The notes under the pieces are model-generated. The model had not been told where the DNA came from. It saw only the letters and a list, made by a program, of their open reading frames with translations, and ran no database searches. Made by a program: the position numbers and the translations under genes. From Planctomycetales bacterium 71-10 (lineage in GTDB: Bacteria > Planctomycetota > Planctomycetia > Isosphaerales > Isosphaeraceae): 64,000 nucleotides of DNA. Location: positions 22,659 through 86,658 of the forward strand of contig MKTT01000108.1 of NCBI GenBank assembly GCA_001898385.1, in the 5' to 3' direction. This document shows, piece by piece, positions 25,824 to 35,254 of this stretch; the stretch's first letter is position 1; every line of letters begins with the position of its first letter.

Positions 25824-28800
25824 ATGCTCAACGCCATCATCGAGTGGTCGCTCAAGAATCGGTTCTTCGTCCTGGTCGGCACGGCGCTGGTCGCGGGGAT
25901 GGGCGTGTACGCGGCGGTGAACCTGCCGATCGACGCCATCCCCGACCTGACCAACGTGCAGGTCCAGGTCATCACCGAGGCCCCCGCGCTGTCGCCGCTG
26001 GAGGTCGAGTCGCTGCTGTCGTTCCCGGTCGAGTCGGCCATGAGCGGCCTCCCCGACGTGGAGCAGATCCGGTCGGTCTCCAAGTTCGGCATCTCGGTCG
26101 TGACGATCGTGTTCCATGAGGGGACCGACATCCTCCGCGCGCGGCAGCTCGTCAGCGAGCGCATCCCCCGCGCCGCGGAGGCGATCCCCAAGAACTACGG
26201 CACGCCCACGCTGGGGCCGATCGCCACGGCGCTCGGCGAGGTCTTGCAGTTCCAGGTGAAGGCCGAGGCCGGCTCGTCGGTGACGGCGATGGAACTGCGG
26301 TCGATCCTGGACTGGTTCGTCTCGTACCAGCTCCGCAAGGTGCCGGGCGTCACCGAGATCAACGCCCACGGCGGCGAGCTGAAGACGTACCAGGTGGAGG
26401 TCGACCCGGACAAGCTGGGCGAATACCACCTCTCCATCACCGACGTGTTCCAGGCCCTCCAGACGAACAACGCCAACGCTGGGGGCGGCTACCTCGTCCA
26501 CGAGGGGGAGGCCCGCTACATCCGCGGCGTGAGCCAGGCGCGATCCTCCGATGACATCGCGTCGATCGTCGTCGACGAGCGCGACGGCGTGCCGGTGACG
26601 ATCGGCAGCGTGGCGAAGGTCCATCCCGCGCCGATGATCCGGTCGGGCCTGGCGACGCGCGACGGCCAGGGCGAGATCGTCGTCGGTTTGGTCATGATGC
26701 TCATCGGCCAGAACGGCCGCCGCGTGGTCGAGGACGTTAAGGCCGAGATCGTCGAGCTTCAGAAGTCGCTGCCCTCGGGCGTCACGATCGAGATTCTCTA
26801 CGACCGCTCGCACCTGATCCATGACACGCTCGACACCGTGCTGCACAACCTGGCGGAAGGCGGCGTGCTGGTCATCGTGGTCCTGCTGGCGATGCTCGGC
26901 AACCTGCGCGGCGGGATCATCGTGGCGCTGGCCATCCCGCTCTCCATGCTGTTCGCCGCCGACGTGATGTATCTCACGGGCGTCTCGGCCAGCCTAATGA
27001 GCCTGGGGGCGATCGACTTCGGCCTGATCGTCGACAGCTCGGTCATCATGATCGAGAACTGCGTCCGACGCCTCGGGCACGAGGGAGGGACGCGGCCCAA
27101 GGAGGACATCGTCCGAGACGCCGCCATCGAGGTCCGCAAGCCCACGATGTACGGCGAACTCATCATCACGACGGTCTACCTGCCGATCCTCGCCCTCCAG
27201 GGCCAAGAGGGGAAGCTGTTCCGGCCGATGGCGCTGACCGTCGTCTTCGCGCTGGCGGGCTCGCTGGTCCTGTCGCTGACGTTCATGCCGGTGATGGCCT
27301 CGCTCGGGCTCAGCTCGCGGCCGGAGGAGAAGGAGATCTGGCTGATCCGCAAGCTGAAGCGGTTCTACGTCCCGCTCCTCGACGCCTTCCTCCGTCGCCC
27401 GGTCTTCGCGATGGGGACGGCGCTGGCGCTCGTCGCGGTCAGCCTGCCGGTCGGCTACAACCTCGGCGCCGAGTTCATGCCCAAGCTCAATGAGGGCGAC
27501 TTGCTGATCGAGGCCGTCCAGATCCCCTCCGCTCCCCTGGAGCGGGCGGTGAAGGTCTCCACCCAGATCGAGGACCTGCTGAAGACCTTCCCCGAGGTCC
27601 GGACCGTCTACTGCAAGACCGGCCGGCCCGAGATCGCCAACGACGTGATGGGCGTGCACCAGACCGACGTCTGGGCCATGCTCAAGCCGCGCGACGAATG
27701 GCGACCGGGGATGACGCGCGACCGGCTCATCGAGGAGATGGACGCCATCCTCAACGAGAACGTCCCGGGCGTGAAGTTCGGCTTCAGCCAGCCGATCGAG
27801 ATGCGCGTCAACGAGCTGGTGGCCGGCGTCAAGAGCGACGTCGCGGCGCTGATCTACGGTCCCGACCTGGACGTCCTCCGCAAGAAGGCGGCCGAGGTCG
27901 AGCGCGTCCTCGCCCGCATCCCGGGCGCGCACGACGTCAAGGTCCCCTCCGCGGGGCGGCTGCCCCTGCTGCGGGTCGAGGTCCGACGCGACCAGCTCGC
28001 CCGCTACGGGATCAAGGGCTCCGATGTGCTCGACGTGATCTCGGCGCTCGGCGGGACGACCGTCGGGACGGTGTTCGAAGGGAACATCAGACGCCCCCTC
28101 CAGATCCGCCTCCCCCTCGCCTGGCGGGACGACGTCGAGAAGATCGGCTCGATCCGGATCATCGACGCCATGGGCCGGCCGATCCCGCTCAAGGATCTGG
28201 CCGACATCCGGATGGAGGAGGGCCCGAGCGAGGTCGAGCGCGAGAACATCGAGCGCCGGGTGTACGTCGGCGTGAACGTCCGGGGTCGCGACCTTGCCGG
28301 ATTCGTCCACGAGGCCGAGCGCGCCATCGAGGAGCAGGTCGAGCTGCCGCCGGGCTACATGCTGCGGTGGGGGGGGCAGTTCGAGCACCTGGAGTCGGCG
28401 GAGAAGCGGCTGGCGATCGTGGCGTCGGTTGCGCTGGTGCTGCTGTTCCTGCTGCTCTACAGCTCGTTCAAGTCGATGCGGCTGTCGCTGCTGATCTTCA
28501 CGGCCGTCCCCACGGCGGCGACGGGGGGCGTGTTCGCGCTGGCGATGCGCGGGCTGCCGTTCTCGATCTCGGCGGCGGTCGGCTTCATCGCGCTGTTCGG
28601 CGTCGCGGTGCTCAACGGCCTGGTCTGGGTCAGCGCCGTGGAGCACCTGCGGGCCGAGGGGGTCGAGTCGCACGAGGCCGCGCGCGAGGCGTCCATCGTC
28701 CGCCTCCGGCCGATCCTCATGACCGCGCTCGTCGCCGGCCTGGGCTTCATCCCCATGGCCCTGGCCACGACCCCCGGCGCCGAGATCCAGCGCCCGCTGG

Positions 28801-28910
28801 CCACGGTGGTCATCGGCGGCCTGTTCACGTCGACGCTGCTGACGTCGCTGGTCCTGCCCGCCATCTACCCGTGGTTCGCGCCGCGGATCCCGGCGCACGG
28901 CGAGGCTTGA
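25824..28910 (+). CDS. Heavy-metal efflux RND permease (CzcA/CusA family)
   Basis: Inner-membrane proton-driven pump of 1,028 residues with the HME-RND architecture: TM1, a periplasmic porter half, TM2-7, a second porter half and TM8-12. The TM4 proton-relay signature reads IDFGLIVDSSVIMIEN with D398, D404 and E411, the same acidic triad and spacing as CzcA. In published HME schemes this predicts divalent cations (Zn, Co, Cd, Ni) rather than the Cu/Ag type. It follows the adaptor and the His-rich protein. No outer-membrane CzcC/TolC-like gene is in the locus, so the channel must be encoded elsewhere. Confidence 0.93.
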   Translation: MLNAIIEWSLKNRFFVLVGTALVAGMGVYAAVNLPIDAIPDLTNVQVQVITEAPALSPLEVESLLSFPVESAMSGLPDVEQIRSVSKFGISVVTIVFHEGTDILRARQLVSERIPRAAEAIPKNYGTPTLGPIATALGEVLQFQVKAEAGSSVTAMELRSILDWFVSYQLRKVPGVTEINAHGGELKTYQVEVDPDKLGEYHLSITDVFQALQTNNANAGGGYLVHEGEARYIRGVSQARSSDDIASIVVDERDGVPVTIGSVAKVHPAPMIRSGLATRDGQGEIVVGLVMMLIGQNGRRVVEDVKAEIVELQKSLPSGVTIEILYDRSHLIHDTLDTVLHNLAEGGVLVIVVLLAMLGNLRGGIIVALAIPLSMLFAADVMYLTGVSASLMSLGAIDFGLIVDSSVIMIENCVRRLGHEGGTRPKEDIVRDAAIEVRKPTMYGELIITTVYLPILALQGQEGKLFRPMALTVVFALAGSLVLSLTFMPVMASLGLSSRPEEKEIWLIRKLKRFYVPLLDAFLRRPVFAMGTALALVAVSLPVGYNLGAEFMPKLNEGDLLIEAVQIPSAPLERAVKVSTQIEDLLKTFPEVRTVYCKTGRPEIANDVMGVHQTDVWAMLKPRDEWRPGMTRDRLIEEMDAILNENVPGVKFGFSQPIEMRVNELVAGVKSDVAALIYGPDLDVLRKKAAEVERVLARIPGAHDVKVPSAGRLPLLRVEVRRDQLARYGIKGSDVLDVISALGGTTVGTVFEGNIRRPLQIRLPLAWRDDVEKIGSIRIIDAMGRPIPLKDLADIRMEEGPSEVERENIERRVYVGVNVRGRDLAGFVHEAERAIEEQVELPPGYMLRWGGQFEHLESAEKRLAIVASVALVLLFLLLYSSFKSMRLSLLIFTAVPTAATGGVFALAMRGLPFSISAAVGFIALFGVAVLNGLVWVSAVEHLRAEGVESHEAAREASIVRLRPILMTALVAGLGFIPMALATTPGAEIQRPLATVVIGGLFTSTLLTSLVLPAIYPWFAPRIPAHGEA

Positions 28911-28955
28911 GAGGCTGGGTTGCTTCGTTGAAAACACAAGTGAGCCCCCTTCTCG

Positions 28956-29230
28956 CCTCGTGGTGCTGCGTCGAAAACATGCTGATGTGGGTCGAAGACG
29001 GTCTTCCCCCCTCGCGGGGGAAGACAGACGCCGAAGGCGTCAGATGAGGGGGACGCGAAGCACGGGCGACGTCGGGAGCCGAAGGCCCGCCCATGCCGGC
29101 CGTCGCGAGATCCGACGGCCGTCCGGCGCGTCCTCCCCCTCATCCGGCCCTTCGGGCCACCTTCCCCCGCCAGGGGGGAAGGCCGTTTATCGCTCGCACT
29201 CCGATGTTCTCGACGGGGCACCACGAGGGG
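28956..29230. repeat. 189-bp palindromic repeat (copy D) nested in an outer inverted repeat
   Basis: The core spans 28998-29186 with inverted ends (ACGGTCTTCCCCCCTCGCGG facing CCAGGGGGGAAGGCCGT). It has internal subpalindromes beside CAGATGAGGGGGACGCGAAG and CCCTCATCCGGCCCTTCGGG. Another 189-bp copy in opposite orientation lies at 61958-62146. Around this copy an outer imperfect inverted repeat (28956-28982 and 29203-29228) shares CCTCGTGGTGC and GAACAT/AAACAT blocks. It is non-coding and sits past the pump gene, convergent with dinG. The remaining bases of 28911-29328 hold nothing recognised. Confidence 0.75.
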
Positions 29231-29328
29231 GGAAGGATGCTTGTCGTCACCCCGCTTCGGGGGTCAGGACGTCTCAAGGCGAGAAGGCCGCCCATGCCCC
29301 CGCGTCGCCGACCCGGCCGTTCGCCGCG

Positions 29329-31311
29329 CTAGCGTCCCACGCCGCGGGCATAGTCGTGAGTGTCGACGACGCGGGGGCATTCGGGGAGGGAGTTGAGGAA
29401 GGTCTTGCCGTAGGGCTTGGTGAGGACGCGGGGGTCGAGGATGGCGACGATGCCGCGGTCGGAGCGGGTGCGGATCAGGCGGCCGAAGCCCTGCTTCAGC
29501 TTGATGACGGCTTCTGGGATCTGGTAGTCGAAGAACGGGTTGCCCCCCCGGCGCTTGATGTCCTCCAACCGGGCCTCCAGCAGCGGGTGGGTCGGGACCG
29601 AGAACGGCAGGCGGACGATGATGACGTTGGACAGGGCCTCGCCCGGCACGTCGACCCCCTGCCAGAAGCTGTCGGCCCCGAAGATCACGCTGTTCACGTC
29701 GCTCTTGAACGCCTCCACCATCTTCGACCGCGGCATGCCGTCCCCCTGCGCGAACAGGGCGATGTTCCGCTCGGCCAGCCAGGGCGTCAGCGTGCGCGCG
29801 GCGGACTCCAGCATCTTGTACGAGGTGAACAGGACGAACGCCTTCCCTTGCGTCCGCTCCAGGTAGTGCGCGATCGCCATGACGACGTCGCGTTCGAAAT
29901 CGTGGGGGGCCGTCGAGGGATCGGGCAGGTTCCGGGCGAGGTGGATCGTCACCTGGTTCGGGTAGTCGAACGGGCTCCCCAGCGCGAGCGTCGCGGCGCG
30001 GGTCAGGCCGATGCGCGACTTGAAGAAGTCGAACCTCGGGGGAGAGCCGATGCAGAGGGTGGCCGAGGTCAGGACGCACGTCGGGGTCATCTCGAATAGC
30101 GTGCGCCGGAGCGTCGGGCCGACGTCCAGCGGCGCGGAGGCCAGCCGGATCCGGCGGCGCTGGGCGTTCTCCGATTCGACCCAGTAGACCTGGCCCTCGA
30201 CGGCCTGGCGGACCCAGGTGCGGACCTCCAGGGCCAGGGACTCGCAGCGCTCCGCGGCGCTGGAGAGTTCGATCTGCTGCTCGGCCGACTCGATGTGCTC
30301 CGAGCCGCGGTCGATGGCCGTGGAGAGCCGCTTCAACTCCTCGGCGAGCGTGTCGGAGACGTGGATCGGCTTGCGGACTCGGGCCGTGGGGGACGACTGT
30401 CGGGAGTGCCAGTCGGTCATGACCTCGAAGAAGTCGTCGGCCGCCGTCCGCACCCGGCGGACCTGGTCGACGGCGTCGGAGAGATTATAACCGGACAAGA
30501 TCCCCTTCTTGGTCCGCTCGCTGTAGAGCCGCGACAGGGCGTAGTCGATGCCGACGTTCGAAATCTGGAGCCCCAGGTGCTCGCCCGCGACCGACTCCAG
30601 CGTGTGGGCCTCGTCGAAGATGGCGACGTCGTAGTCCGGGAGCAGCCCGAAGCCGGCCGATCGCATGGCCAGGTCGGAGACGAACAGCGCGTGGTTGACG
30701 ATGAGGAGGTTGGCCGTCCAGATGCGACGCCTGGCCTGGAAGTAGAAGCAGTCCTTGTGGCGCGGGCACTGGCGGCCCAGGCAGTTGCCGTTCTCGCTCT
30801 GGACGGCGTCCCAAACGGCGGGGAGCGGCTTGAAGTCCAGGTCGGAGCGGGTGCCGTCCTGGGTCTTCGTCGCCCACAGCTTCATCGCCGCGAGCTGGTC
30901 GAACTCCTCGGCCTTGCTGAACGTCGACCCGGCGCGCGACGCGGCGGACTCCAGCCGGCGGAGGCTGACGTAGTTGCCGCGGCCCTTCACCAGCACCGCG
31001 GAGAACTCCTGCGGCATCACCGAGCGCAGGAACGGGACGTCCTTCTGGAGCAACTGCTCCTGGAGGGCGATCGTGTGCGTCGAGACGACGACCTTCTTCT
31101 TCTGCTCGACGGCGGCGAGGATCGACGGCACGAGGTAGGCGAAGCTCTTGCCGACCCCCGTGCCGGCCTCGACGACGAGGTGGCCCCCCTCGTCGATCGC
31201 CTTGGCGACCGCGTCGGCCATGCGCAGTTGTTCGTCGCGAACCTCGTAGCGGGGCAGCCGCCGGGCCACGGCTCCGTCGGGTCCGAGGATGGAGGCCGGG
31301 TCCAGCGGCAT
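29329..31311 (-). CDS. DinG/Rad3-type ATP-dependent DNA helicase
   Basis: Superfamily 2 XPD-like helicase acting on DNA structures or R-loops. Walker A is AGTGVGKS at 49-56, motif II is DEAH at 233-236, and the C-terminal motifs include SVIFGADSFWQGVDVPGEAL and QGFGRLIRTRSDRG. The iron-sulfur domain keeps C177, C182 and C188 (CLGRQCPRHKDC), but where the first cluster ligand normally stands, in KGRxNYLC, this protein has KGRGNYVS with S116. The 660-residue reading starts at the ATG at 31311. The frame remains open through the neighbouring thiSG gene, which explains the much longer ORF. The exonuclease domain of Gram-positive DinG is absent. Confidence 0.9.
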   Translation of the reverse strand: MPLDPASILGPDGAVARRLPRYEVRDEQLRMADAVAKAIDEGGHLVVEAGTGVGKSFAYLVPSILAAVEQKKKVVVSTHTIALQEQLLQKDVPFLRSVMPQEFSAVLVKGRGNYVSLRRLESAASRAGSTFSKAEEFDQLAAMKLWATKTQDGTRSDLDFKPLPAVWDAVQSENGNCLGRQCPRHKDCFYFQARRRIWTANLLIVNHALFVSDLAMRSAGFGLLPDYDVAIFDEAHTLESVAGEHLGLQISNVGIDYALSRLYSERTKKGILSGYNLSDAVDQVRRVRTAADDFFEVMTDWHSRQSSPTARVRKPIHVSDTLAEELKRLSTAIDRGSEHIESAEQQIELSSAAERCESLALEVRTWVRQAVEGQVYWVESENAQRRRIRLASAPLDVGPTLRRTLFEMTPTCVLTSATLCIGSPPRFDFFKSRIGLTRAATLALGSPFDYPNQVTIHLARNLPDPSTAPHDFERDVVMAIAHYLERTQGKAFVLFTSYKMLESAARTLTPWLAERNIALFAQGDGMPRSKMVEAFKSDVNSVIFGADSFWQGVDVPGEALSNVIIVRLPFSVPTHPLLEARLEDIKRRGGNPFFDYQIPEAVIKLKQGFGRLIRTRSDRGIVAILDPRVLTKPYGKTFLNSLPECPRVVDTHDYARGVGR

Positions 31312-31349
31312 GCTTCGGTTCGTCCCTGCTGAATGTGGGGCCGGATGGC

Positions 31350-32381
31350 TCAGGCGCGCCCGATCAATCCCTGGGTCGGGCTGGAGGCGGTGGCGTACAA
31401 CTTCTTGGGGATCCGCCCCGCACCGGCCGCGAGCCGGCCGGCCTCGATCGCCAGCCGCATGGCGCGGGCCATGCGGAGCGGGTCGGTCGCGCCGGCGATG
31501 CCGGTGTTGAGCAGGACGCCGTCGCACCCCAGCTCCATCGCGAGCGCGACGTCGCTGGCCGTGCCGACCCCGGCGTCGATGATGACGGGGTAGTCGGGGT
31601 CGCCGTCCTTCAGGTCTTCCAGGATGATCCGGATGTTGTTGGGGTTGAGCACCCCCTGGCCGCTGCCGATCGGGCTGCCGGCCGGCATGACCGACGCCGC
31701 GCCCGCCTCCTTCAGCCGGCGGGCCATGATCGGGTCGTCGCTGGTGTAGCAGAGGACGTGGAAGCCCTCGGCGACGAGGACCTTCGTGGCTTCGAGGGTG
31801 GCGACGGGATCCGGCAGGAGCGTGCGGGGGTCGGCGAGGACTTCGAGCTTGACCCAGTCGGCCCCCGGGTTGTCCAGGCCCCGGAGCAGCTCGCGGCCCA
31901 GGCGGGCGGTGCGGAGCGATTCCTCGGCGTTGAAGCAGCCGGCGGTGTTGGGGAGGATCGTGAACCGCTTCGGATCCAGGAAGTCCAGGAGGTTCCGGCC
32001 CTCGCGGTCGAACAGGCGCTCGCGGCGGACGGCGACGGTGACGACCTCGGCCCCGCTGGCCTCCAGGCACTCGCGCATCAGCTCCAGTGTCGAATACTTG
32101 CCGGTCCCGACGAACAGCCGGCTGCGGACCGAATGCCCGCCGATGGTCAGCGGGGGCGTCTGAGATTCCAGGGCGGCCGGGGAGCCGCCGCCGACCAGGG
32201 TGACGACCTCGACCTCGTCGCCGGGGGCGATCGGCGTCCCCTCGTGGCGGGAGCGGGTGACAAGGCCGCGATTGACCTCCACCGCGACGTGTTCGGGCTT
32301 GAGTTCCAGGATCCCGAGAAGCCCGGCCACCGTGAGGGCGTCCGGCACGTCGCGCCTCTGGCCGTTGAGCGTGATCTCCAC
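31350..32381 (-). CDS. thiG: ThiS-ThiG fusion: sulfur carrier joined to thiazole synthase
   Basis: Residues 1-66 are a complete ThiS (VEITLNGQRRDVPD, AVEVNRGLVTRS, GDEVEVVTLVGGG). From about residue 75 the chain continues as ThiG (LTIGGHSVRSRLFVGTGKYS), with the Schiff-base lysine K178 in WVKLEVL, NTAGCFNAEE and the phosphate-binding DAGVGTASDVALAMELG. ThiG builds the thiazole phosphate of thiamine from DXP, dehydroglycine and ThiS thiocarboxylate. The GTG at 32381 has AAGGCGGTGG upstream. The two genes are normally separate; here only a ~9-residue linker joins them and the diglycine is internal. No other thi gene and no TPP riboswitch is seen nearby. Confidence 0.92.
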   Translation of the reverse strand: MEITLNGQRRDVPDALTVAGLLGILELKPEHVAVEVNRGLVTRSRHEGTPIAPGDEVEVVTLVGGGSPAALESQTPPLTIGGHSVRSRLFVGTGKYSTLELMRECLEASGAEVVTVAVRRERLFDREGRNLLDFLDPKRFTILPNTAGCFNAEESLRTARLGRELLRGLDNPGADWVKLEVLADPRTLLPDPVATLEATKVLVAEGFHVLCYTSDDPIMARRLKEAGAASVMPAGSPIGSGQGVLNPNNIRIILEDLKDGDPDYPVIIDAGVGTASDVALAMELGCDGVLLNTGIAGATDPLRMARAMRLAIEAGRLAAGAGRIPKKLYATASSPTQGLIGRA

Positions 32382-32791
32382 GATCGATCCACCGCCTTGC
32401 GGCCCGCCACCCCGCCGGGCCCCGGCGAGCCGCCCCTGAATGTCCGAAGGATGTCGCCCGGCCGCGCCGGCCGTCCCGGCCGGGCGTGGACGGATCCATC
32501 CTATCCCCGCCCCCGACGGAGGGTCAAGCGCCGGGGCGGTCATCGATCCTGGAGGCGGGGGGCCGACCGCGCGCCCAACGGCCGCGAGCGGGAATCCGCC
32601 GCGCCCGGCGGCGCGATGGGAGCTTGCGCGGCGACTTGCACCTGAGGCGCGCGCGAGGGGTGTCCCGCCGGATGCGTAAGATTCGCGGCCCGATCTCGTT
32701 TCCAGAGGTTGTGGGGACCGCGCGGGGCGATCGTCGCCCCGGCCCGGGGCCTCCGTCGGTGGGCGCGCCGTCTCCATCGGGGACTTCGCTC
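32382..32791. other. Divergent intergenic region between thiSG and the first DUF1559 gene
   Basis: No gene is supported. The stretch is extremely GC-rich, with short CCGGCCGGG-type palindromes near 32458-32485. I looked for the conserved TPP-riboswitch blocks on the thiSG strand and did not find them. The open frame running from 32486 into the DUF1559 gene is not conserved before the ATG at 32792. Confidence 0.4.
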
Positions 32792-33856
32792 ATGGTCCGG
32801 AACGAATCCCGGCGACGCGGCTTCACGCTGATCGAGCTGCTGGTGGTGATCGCGATCGTCGCGGTCCTCATCGCCCTGCTGCTCCCCGCGGTGCAGGTGG
32901 CCCGCGAGGCCGCCCGGCGGGCGCAGTGCTCGAACAACCTGAAGCAGGTCGCCCTGGCGGCCATGAACTACGAGGGCACCAACGGCAGCCTCCCGTTCGG
33001 GAGGCGAAACGTCTCGCGTCGGCCGTACTCGCCGGCGTTCCCGGCCCCGTGCGATTTCCAGGTCCAGCTCGGCCACACGGCGTTCTGCTACGTCCTGCCG
33101 TATCTCGAAGGGGGCACGGTCTACAACGCGTACAACCTGGTGAGGGCGTACAACACCGTGGTCAACGTCACGGCGGTCACGACGCCCGTCCGGGGCTATC
33201 TCTGCCCGTCGGACACCGCCTACACGCCGCCCGGCGGCGACGGCTCCATCGCCTTCCCGCAGGCCTCCTACGCCACCAGCAACGGGCTGCACGAGCAGTA
33301 CATCACGAGCTGGTCGAACACGGGCGAGGCGTCCGACCCGACGGGGCGGCACGCGGACATCTGCAATCAGGTCCCCGGGGACGGGGCGTTCGGGACGAAC
33401 GCGACGCATCCCCTCTCCGCGTTCGCGGACGGGACGAGCCACACCTTCCTGTTCGGCGAGACGTCGCGGTTCAGGGACGAGCCGGGTTCGTCGTGGTTCT
33501 ACACGAATTTCGTCGGCGGGTGGTGGGACGGCCCCGGCCAGCCCGCCGGCTCGCTCAACGACGTCCGGATCACCGGGGGCGCCTCGTGCGTGCCCAGGCT
33601 CAACGCCCGCCGCGACGCGGGGAGCGACGTCCTCTCCGCCTGCCTCGGCGGTGCCTACTACCCTCCCGACTGGATCGAGGTCCCGGCCTGCCGGGACCTC
33701 GGCAATATGGGGTTCCGCAGCATGCACCCCGGGGGGGCGCAGTTCGCCTTCGTCGACGGTTCGGTCCGCTTCGTGCGGGACCAGGTCGACGTCGCCGCTT
33801 ATCGTGCAATTGCCACGCGAGCCGGTGGCGAAATTGGTGACTTGCAGGCATACTAG
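32792..33856 (+). CDS. DUF1559 prepilin-like protein, paralogue 1
   Basis: Pseudopilin-like surface protein of a family greatly expanded in Planctomycetota; its role is unknown. The type III signal is RRRGFTLIELLVVIAIVAVLIALLLPAVQ, with prepilin-peptidase cleavage expected after G10 and the glutamate E15 at mature position 5. Then comes REAARRAQCSNNLKQVALAAMNYE and a long beta-rich domain. The C-terminal H-x-G-G segment FRSMHPGGAQFAFVDGSVRFV is the DUF1559 hallmark. 354 residues. A closely similar paralogue starts 286 bases downstream, pointing to tandem duplication. Confidence 0.94.
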   Translation: MVRNESRRRGFTLIELLVVIAIVAVLIALLLPAVQVAREAARRAQCSNNLKQVALAAMNYEGTNGSLPFGRRNVSRRPYSPAFPAPCDFQVQLGHTAFCYVLPYLEGGTVYNAYNLVRAYNTVVNVTAVTTPVRGYLCPSDTAYTPPGGDGSIAFPQASYATSNGLHEQYITSWSNTGEASDPTGRHADICNQVPGDGAFGTNATHPLSAFADGTSHTFLFGETSRFRDEPGSSWFYTNFVGGWWDGPGQPAGSLNDVRITGGASCVPRLNARRDAGSDVLSACLGGAYYPPDWIEVPACRDLGNMGFRSMHPGGAQFAFVDGSVRFVRDQVDVAAYRAIATRAGGEIGDLQAY

Positions 33857-34142
33857 GATGTCATCCGTCCCGGCCGGCCTTCATAGACAGACATGAGGGC
33901 TCGGGATCGATGACGCCCCCGACCGACCATCCGCGAGCCCGCATCCGCGGCGGGACCGGCGGCGTGGGTCGGCCGGCGGGAGGGGTTTCCTCCCAGGCGG
34001 CCCGGCCCGCGGGGGAGGGCCGACCCCGGCCAGTCTCGCGCCGCGCCGAAGCCGTCGCCCCATTCGGGGACGTCGGCGACCCACAGCGATCCCGACCGCG
34101 ACCCTCGCGAACGAGGGCCGTCGCCCACCAGGGAGCCCATCC

Positions 34143-35210
34143 ATGAATCGGCATCGACGGTACGATCGTGGTTTCACGCTGATCGAGCTGCTGGTGGTGA
34201 TCGCGATCATCGCCGTGCTCATCGCCCTGCTGCTGCCGGCCGTCCAGGCCGCCCGCGAGGCCGCCCGACGGGCCCAGTGCACCAACAACCTGAAGCAGGT
34301 CGCCCTGGCGGCCATGAACTACGAGAGCGCCAACGGCAGCCTCCCGTTCGGCCAGCGCTCGATCAGCAGGACGCCCTATTCCCCGGCCGCGCCCGACCCG
34401 TGTTCCTGGGACGTGGCCTTGAATCACACCGCGTTCTGCTACATCCTGCCGTACATCGACGGGACGAATGGTTATAACGCGTTCAACCTGACCCGGACCT
34501 ACAACAGCCCGGTCAACGCGACGGCCGAGGCGACCATGATCGCGAGCTACGTCTGCCCGACGGACACCGTGGCGATGCGCCTCACCGGCGCGGACGTGAT
34601 CTCGATCCCGCAGGCGTCCTACGCGACGTGCAACGGCCTGGAGGAGCAATACGTCATCGACTGGACGGTCTCGACGTCCCCGCCGGATAAGGACGGGAGG
34701 TATCCGGAGCTGTGCAACCAGGTCCCGGGCGACGGGGCGTTCGGCACGAACACCACGCACCGGCTGTCGGCGTTCACCGACGGGACGAGCAACACCTTCC
34801 TGTTCGGCGAGACCTCGCGCTTCAAGAACGAGCCCGGTTCGTCGTTCTTCTACCTGAATTACATCGGCGGCGTCTGGAACGGGCCCGACGCCGGGGACGA
34901 CCTGTGGGGCGACCTCCGGATCACCGGGGGGGCCTCGTGCGTGCCCCGGCTCAACGCCCCCCGCGACAAGGGGAGTTCGGTGCTCTTCCAATGCTTCAAC
35001 TCCTCCGTGACCACCCCCCCCGCCTGGATCAACGTCCCGGCCTGCCTCAACCTAGGGAACATGGGGTTCCGCAGCCTGCATTCGGGAGGGGCCAATTTCG
35101 CCATGGTCGACGGCTCGGTACGATTCGTCAAGGATGCGATCAGCACCCCGACCTACCGCGCCCTGGCCACGCGGGCCGGCGGCGAGGTCGTCAGCTCCGA
35201 TTCCTACTGA
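34143..35210 (+). CDS. DUF1559 prepilin-like protein, paralogue 2
   Basis: Same architecture as the preceding gene: cleavage signal DRGFTLIELLVVI with G10 and E15, a hydrophobic stalk, AQCTNNLKQVALAAMNYE and the terminal FRSLHSGGANFAMVDGSVRFV. The two products align along their full length and differ mainly in the middle loops and the last 15 residues. Even the DNA around the signal region is nearly identical, implying recent duplication or gene conversion. 355 residues. It is followed 44 bases later by a small lipoprotein gene, a common arrangement at planctomycete DUF1559 loci. Confidence 0.94.
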   Translation: MNRHRRYDRGFTLIELLVVIAIIAVLIALLLPAVQAAREAARRAQCTNNLKQVALAAMNYESANGSLPFGQRSISRTPYSPAAPDPCSWDVALNHTAFCYILPYIDGTNGYNAFNLTRTYNSPVNATAEATMIASYVCPTDTVAMRLTGADVISIPQASYATCNGLEEQYVIDWTVSTSPPDKDGRYPELCNQVPGDGAFGTNTTHRLSAFTDGTSNTFLFGETSRFKNEPGSSFFYLNYIGGVWNGPDAGDDLWGDLRITGGASCVPRLNAPRDKGSSVLFQCFNSSVTTPPAWINVPACLNLGNMGFRSLHSGGANFAMVDGSVRFVKDAISTPTYRALATRAGGEVVSSDSY

Positions 35211-35254
35211 GCGGGCGACGCGGACGTCGCTCGCCGATCCGGAGGACGCCCGCC

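Noticed and set aside
32382..32791. Possible TPP riboswitch upstream of thiSG
   Set aside because: The conserved CUGAGA and ACCUGAUC...GGAUAAUGCC blocks are absent on the thiSG strand; the single CACCTGAGG on the other strand is isolated.
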